Shown piece by piece: positions 5,885-6,399 of a stretch of 6,399 bases of DNA (within the stretch, counting starts at the first letter, position 1; every line of letters starts with the position of its first letter). This stretch comes from Betaproteobacteria bacterium. GTDB taxonomy: Bacteria; Pseudomonadota; Gammaproteobacteria; Burkholderiales; SG8-39. Location of the stretch: the NCBI GenBank assembly GCA_019237595.1, contig JAFAGU010000205.1, forward strand, positions 1 through 6,399, written 5' to 3'. Below the pieces are notes generated by a model, which was given only the letters and a program-made list of their open reading frames with translations, was not told the DNA's origin and did no database searches. A program made the position numbers and the translations under genes.

Positions 5885-6399
5885 CTCGAGAAGTGCGTCG
5901 GCCACGACGGCAAGGTCACCTATAGCGACCACGGCTGCGCGAGCGGCGCGCAGAAGAAGAGCCTCGGCGGCGCATCGCTCGACGGCGCGCAGATGGAGTA
6001 CTACGACGTGCAGGCGCCCGGCGGCCACATGGGCCGCACCGACTGGAACCTCTCCTACCGCTATACGACGCGCTCGATCGCGGGCGGGTGCGGCGTCGAT
6101 TCGGTCACGACGAAGCTCGAACTCAAGGTGCGCATGCCGCGCTGGAACGGCGCCGCGGGCTCCCCGGATCTCGCGTCGCGCTGGAGCCGCTACCTCTCCG
6201 CGCTCGAGGTGCACGAGGCCGGCCACGTGCAGAATGCGCGCGACTTCGAGTCGAATTTCCGGCGCGCGGCCTCGGCGATGACGGCCGGCGATTGCGGCTC
6301 CCTGGGGTCGGCCCTGCGCGCGCAGTTCGACTCGATGCTCAAGCAGGCGAACGCGCGCGACGTCGACTACGACGCCCAGACGAACCACGGCGCCACGCA
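5822..6399 (+). CDS. Secreted DUF922 putative zinc-dependent protease with N-terminal DUF4124-like segment, 3' end cut off
   Basis: No substrate or role is established. Seen: the open frame runs to the window end and gives 192 residues from a TTG start. Residues 1-21 (MKWPSALALAAALLLSRGADA) form a signal peptide with a Lys, a hydrophobic core and a signal peptidase I site of AxA form; the following LEKC is not a lipobox. Residues 22-50 (KCVGHDGKVTYSDHGC) resemble the DUF4124 motif, with C25 and C39 as a likely disulfide pair. From about residue 59 the protein matches DUF922: GRTDWNLSYRY (71-81), MPRWNG (105-110), then the HExxH zinc motif HEAGH (131-135). DYDAQTNHGAT (182-192) resembles the family's usual C-terminus, so few residues are missing. 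TTG is chosen because it is the only near-cognate start that keeps the signal peptide; the first in-frame ATG is at 5993. The start overlaps fadA by 14 nt with no clear ribosome site, implying translational coupling. Domain calls come from recalled family patterns. Confidence 0.82.
   Translation, partial: MKWPSALALAAALLLSRGADALEKCVGHDGKVTYSDHGCASGAQKKSLGGASLDGAQMEYYDVQAPGGHMGRTDWNLSYRYTTRSIAGGCGVDSVTTKLELKVRMPRWNGAAGSPDLASRWSRYLSALEVHEAGHVQNARDFESNFRRAASAMTAGDCGSLGSALRAQFDSMLKQANARDVDYDAQTNHGAT

Noticed and set aside
5780..6388. A 202-codon minus-strand open frame opposite the DUF922 gene
   Set aside because: The plus strand encodes a signal peptide and HEAGH in a coherent order. The minus-strand translation is an Arg/Ala/Val-rich shadow.

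Overview
The window is GC-rich with a strong preference for G or C at third codon positions. Its protein families and gene styles fit a betaproteobacterium (Burkholderiales, Rhodocyclales or a related environmental lineage). This placement is inferred from protein resemblance only, since no rRNA or other marker gene is present. The DNA is almost entirely coding: five protein genes, two of them cut by the window edges, and only two short intergenic gaps of 44 and 40 bases. I see no tRNA, rRNA, CRISPR array, insertion sequence, phage gene or clear rho-independent terminator.

Layout. Positions 1-1565 (minus strand) hold an AMP-forming acyl-CoA synthetase of the AlkK/DmdB-like medium/long-chain fatty-acid ligase group. 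Its last few codons lie beyond the left edge. A 44-bp divergent gap (1566-1609) separates it from the plus-strand genes. These are bioB (biotin synthase, 1610-2536); a FadB/MFE-1-type bifunctional enoyl-CoA hydratase / 3-hydroxyacyl-CoA dehydrogenase (2577-4664); a FadA-type thiolase (4657-5835, overlapping the previous gene by 8 nt); and a secreted DUF922-type putative zinc protease with an N-terminal DUF4124-like segment (5822 to beyond the right edge). The last gene appears to begin at a TTG inside the thiolase reading frame.

How the genes work together. The synthetase activates fatty acids to acyl-CoA. The hydratase/dehydrogenase and thiolase then carry out the last three steps of beta-oxidation. 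The acyl-CoA dehydrogenase (FadE) step and an electron-transfer flavoprotein are not in the window. BioB belongs to a different pathway (dethiobiotin to biotin) and stands without bioA, bioF or bioD. The DUF922 protein is an envelope or periplasmic protein with no evident metabolic tie to its neighbours.

The core content is ordinary fatty-acid catabolism, and I found no convincing new multi-gene system. The points most worth a second look are the DUF4124-DUF922 fusion with its TTG start overlapping fadA, the apparently leaderless bioB start, the symmetric TATCCTA element in the divergent gap, and a short patch of atypical codons at a domain boundary of the fadB-like gene.
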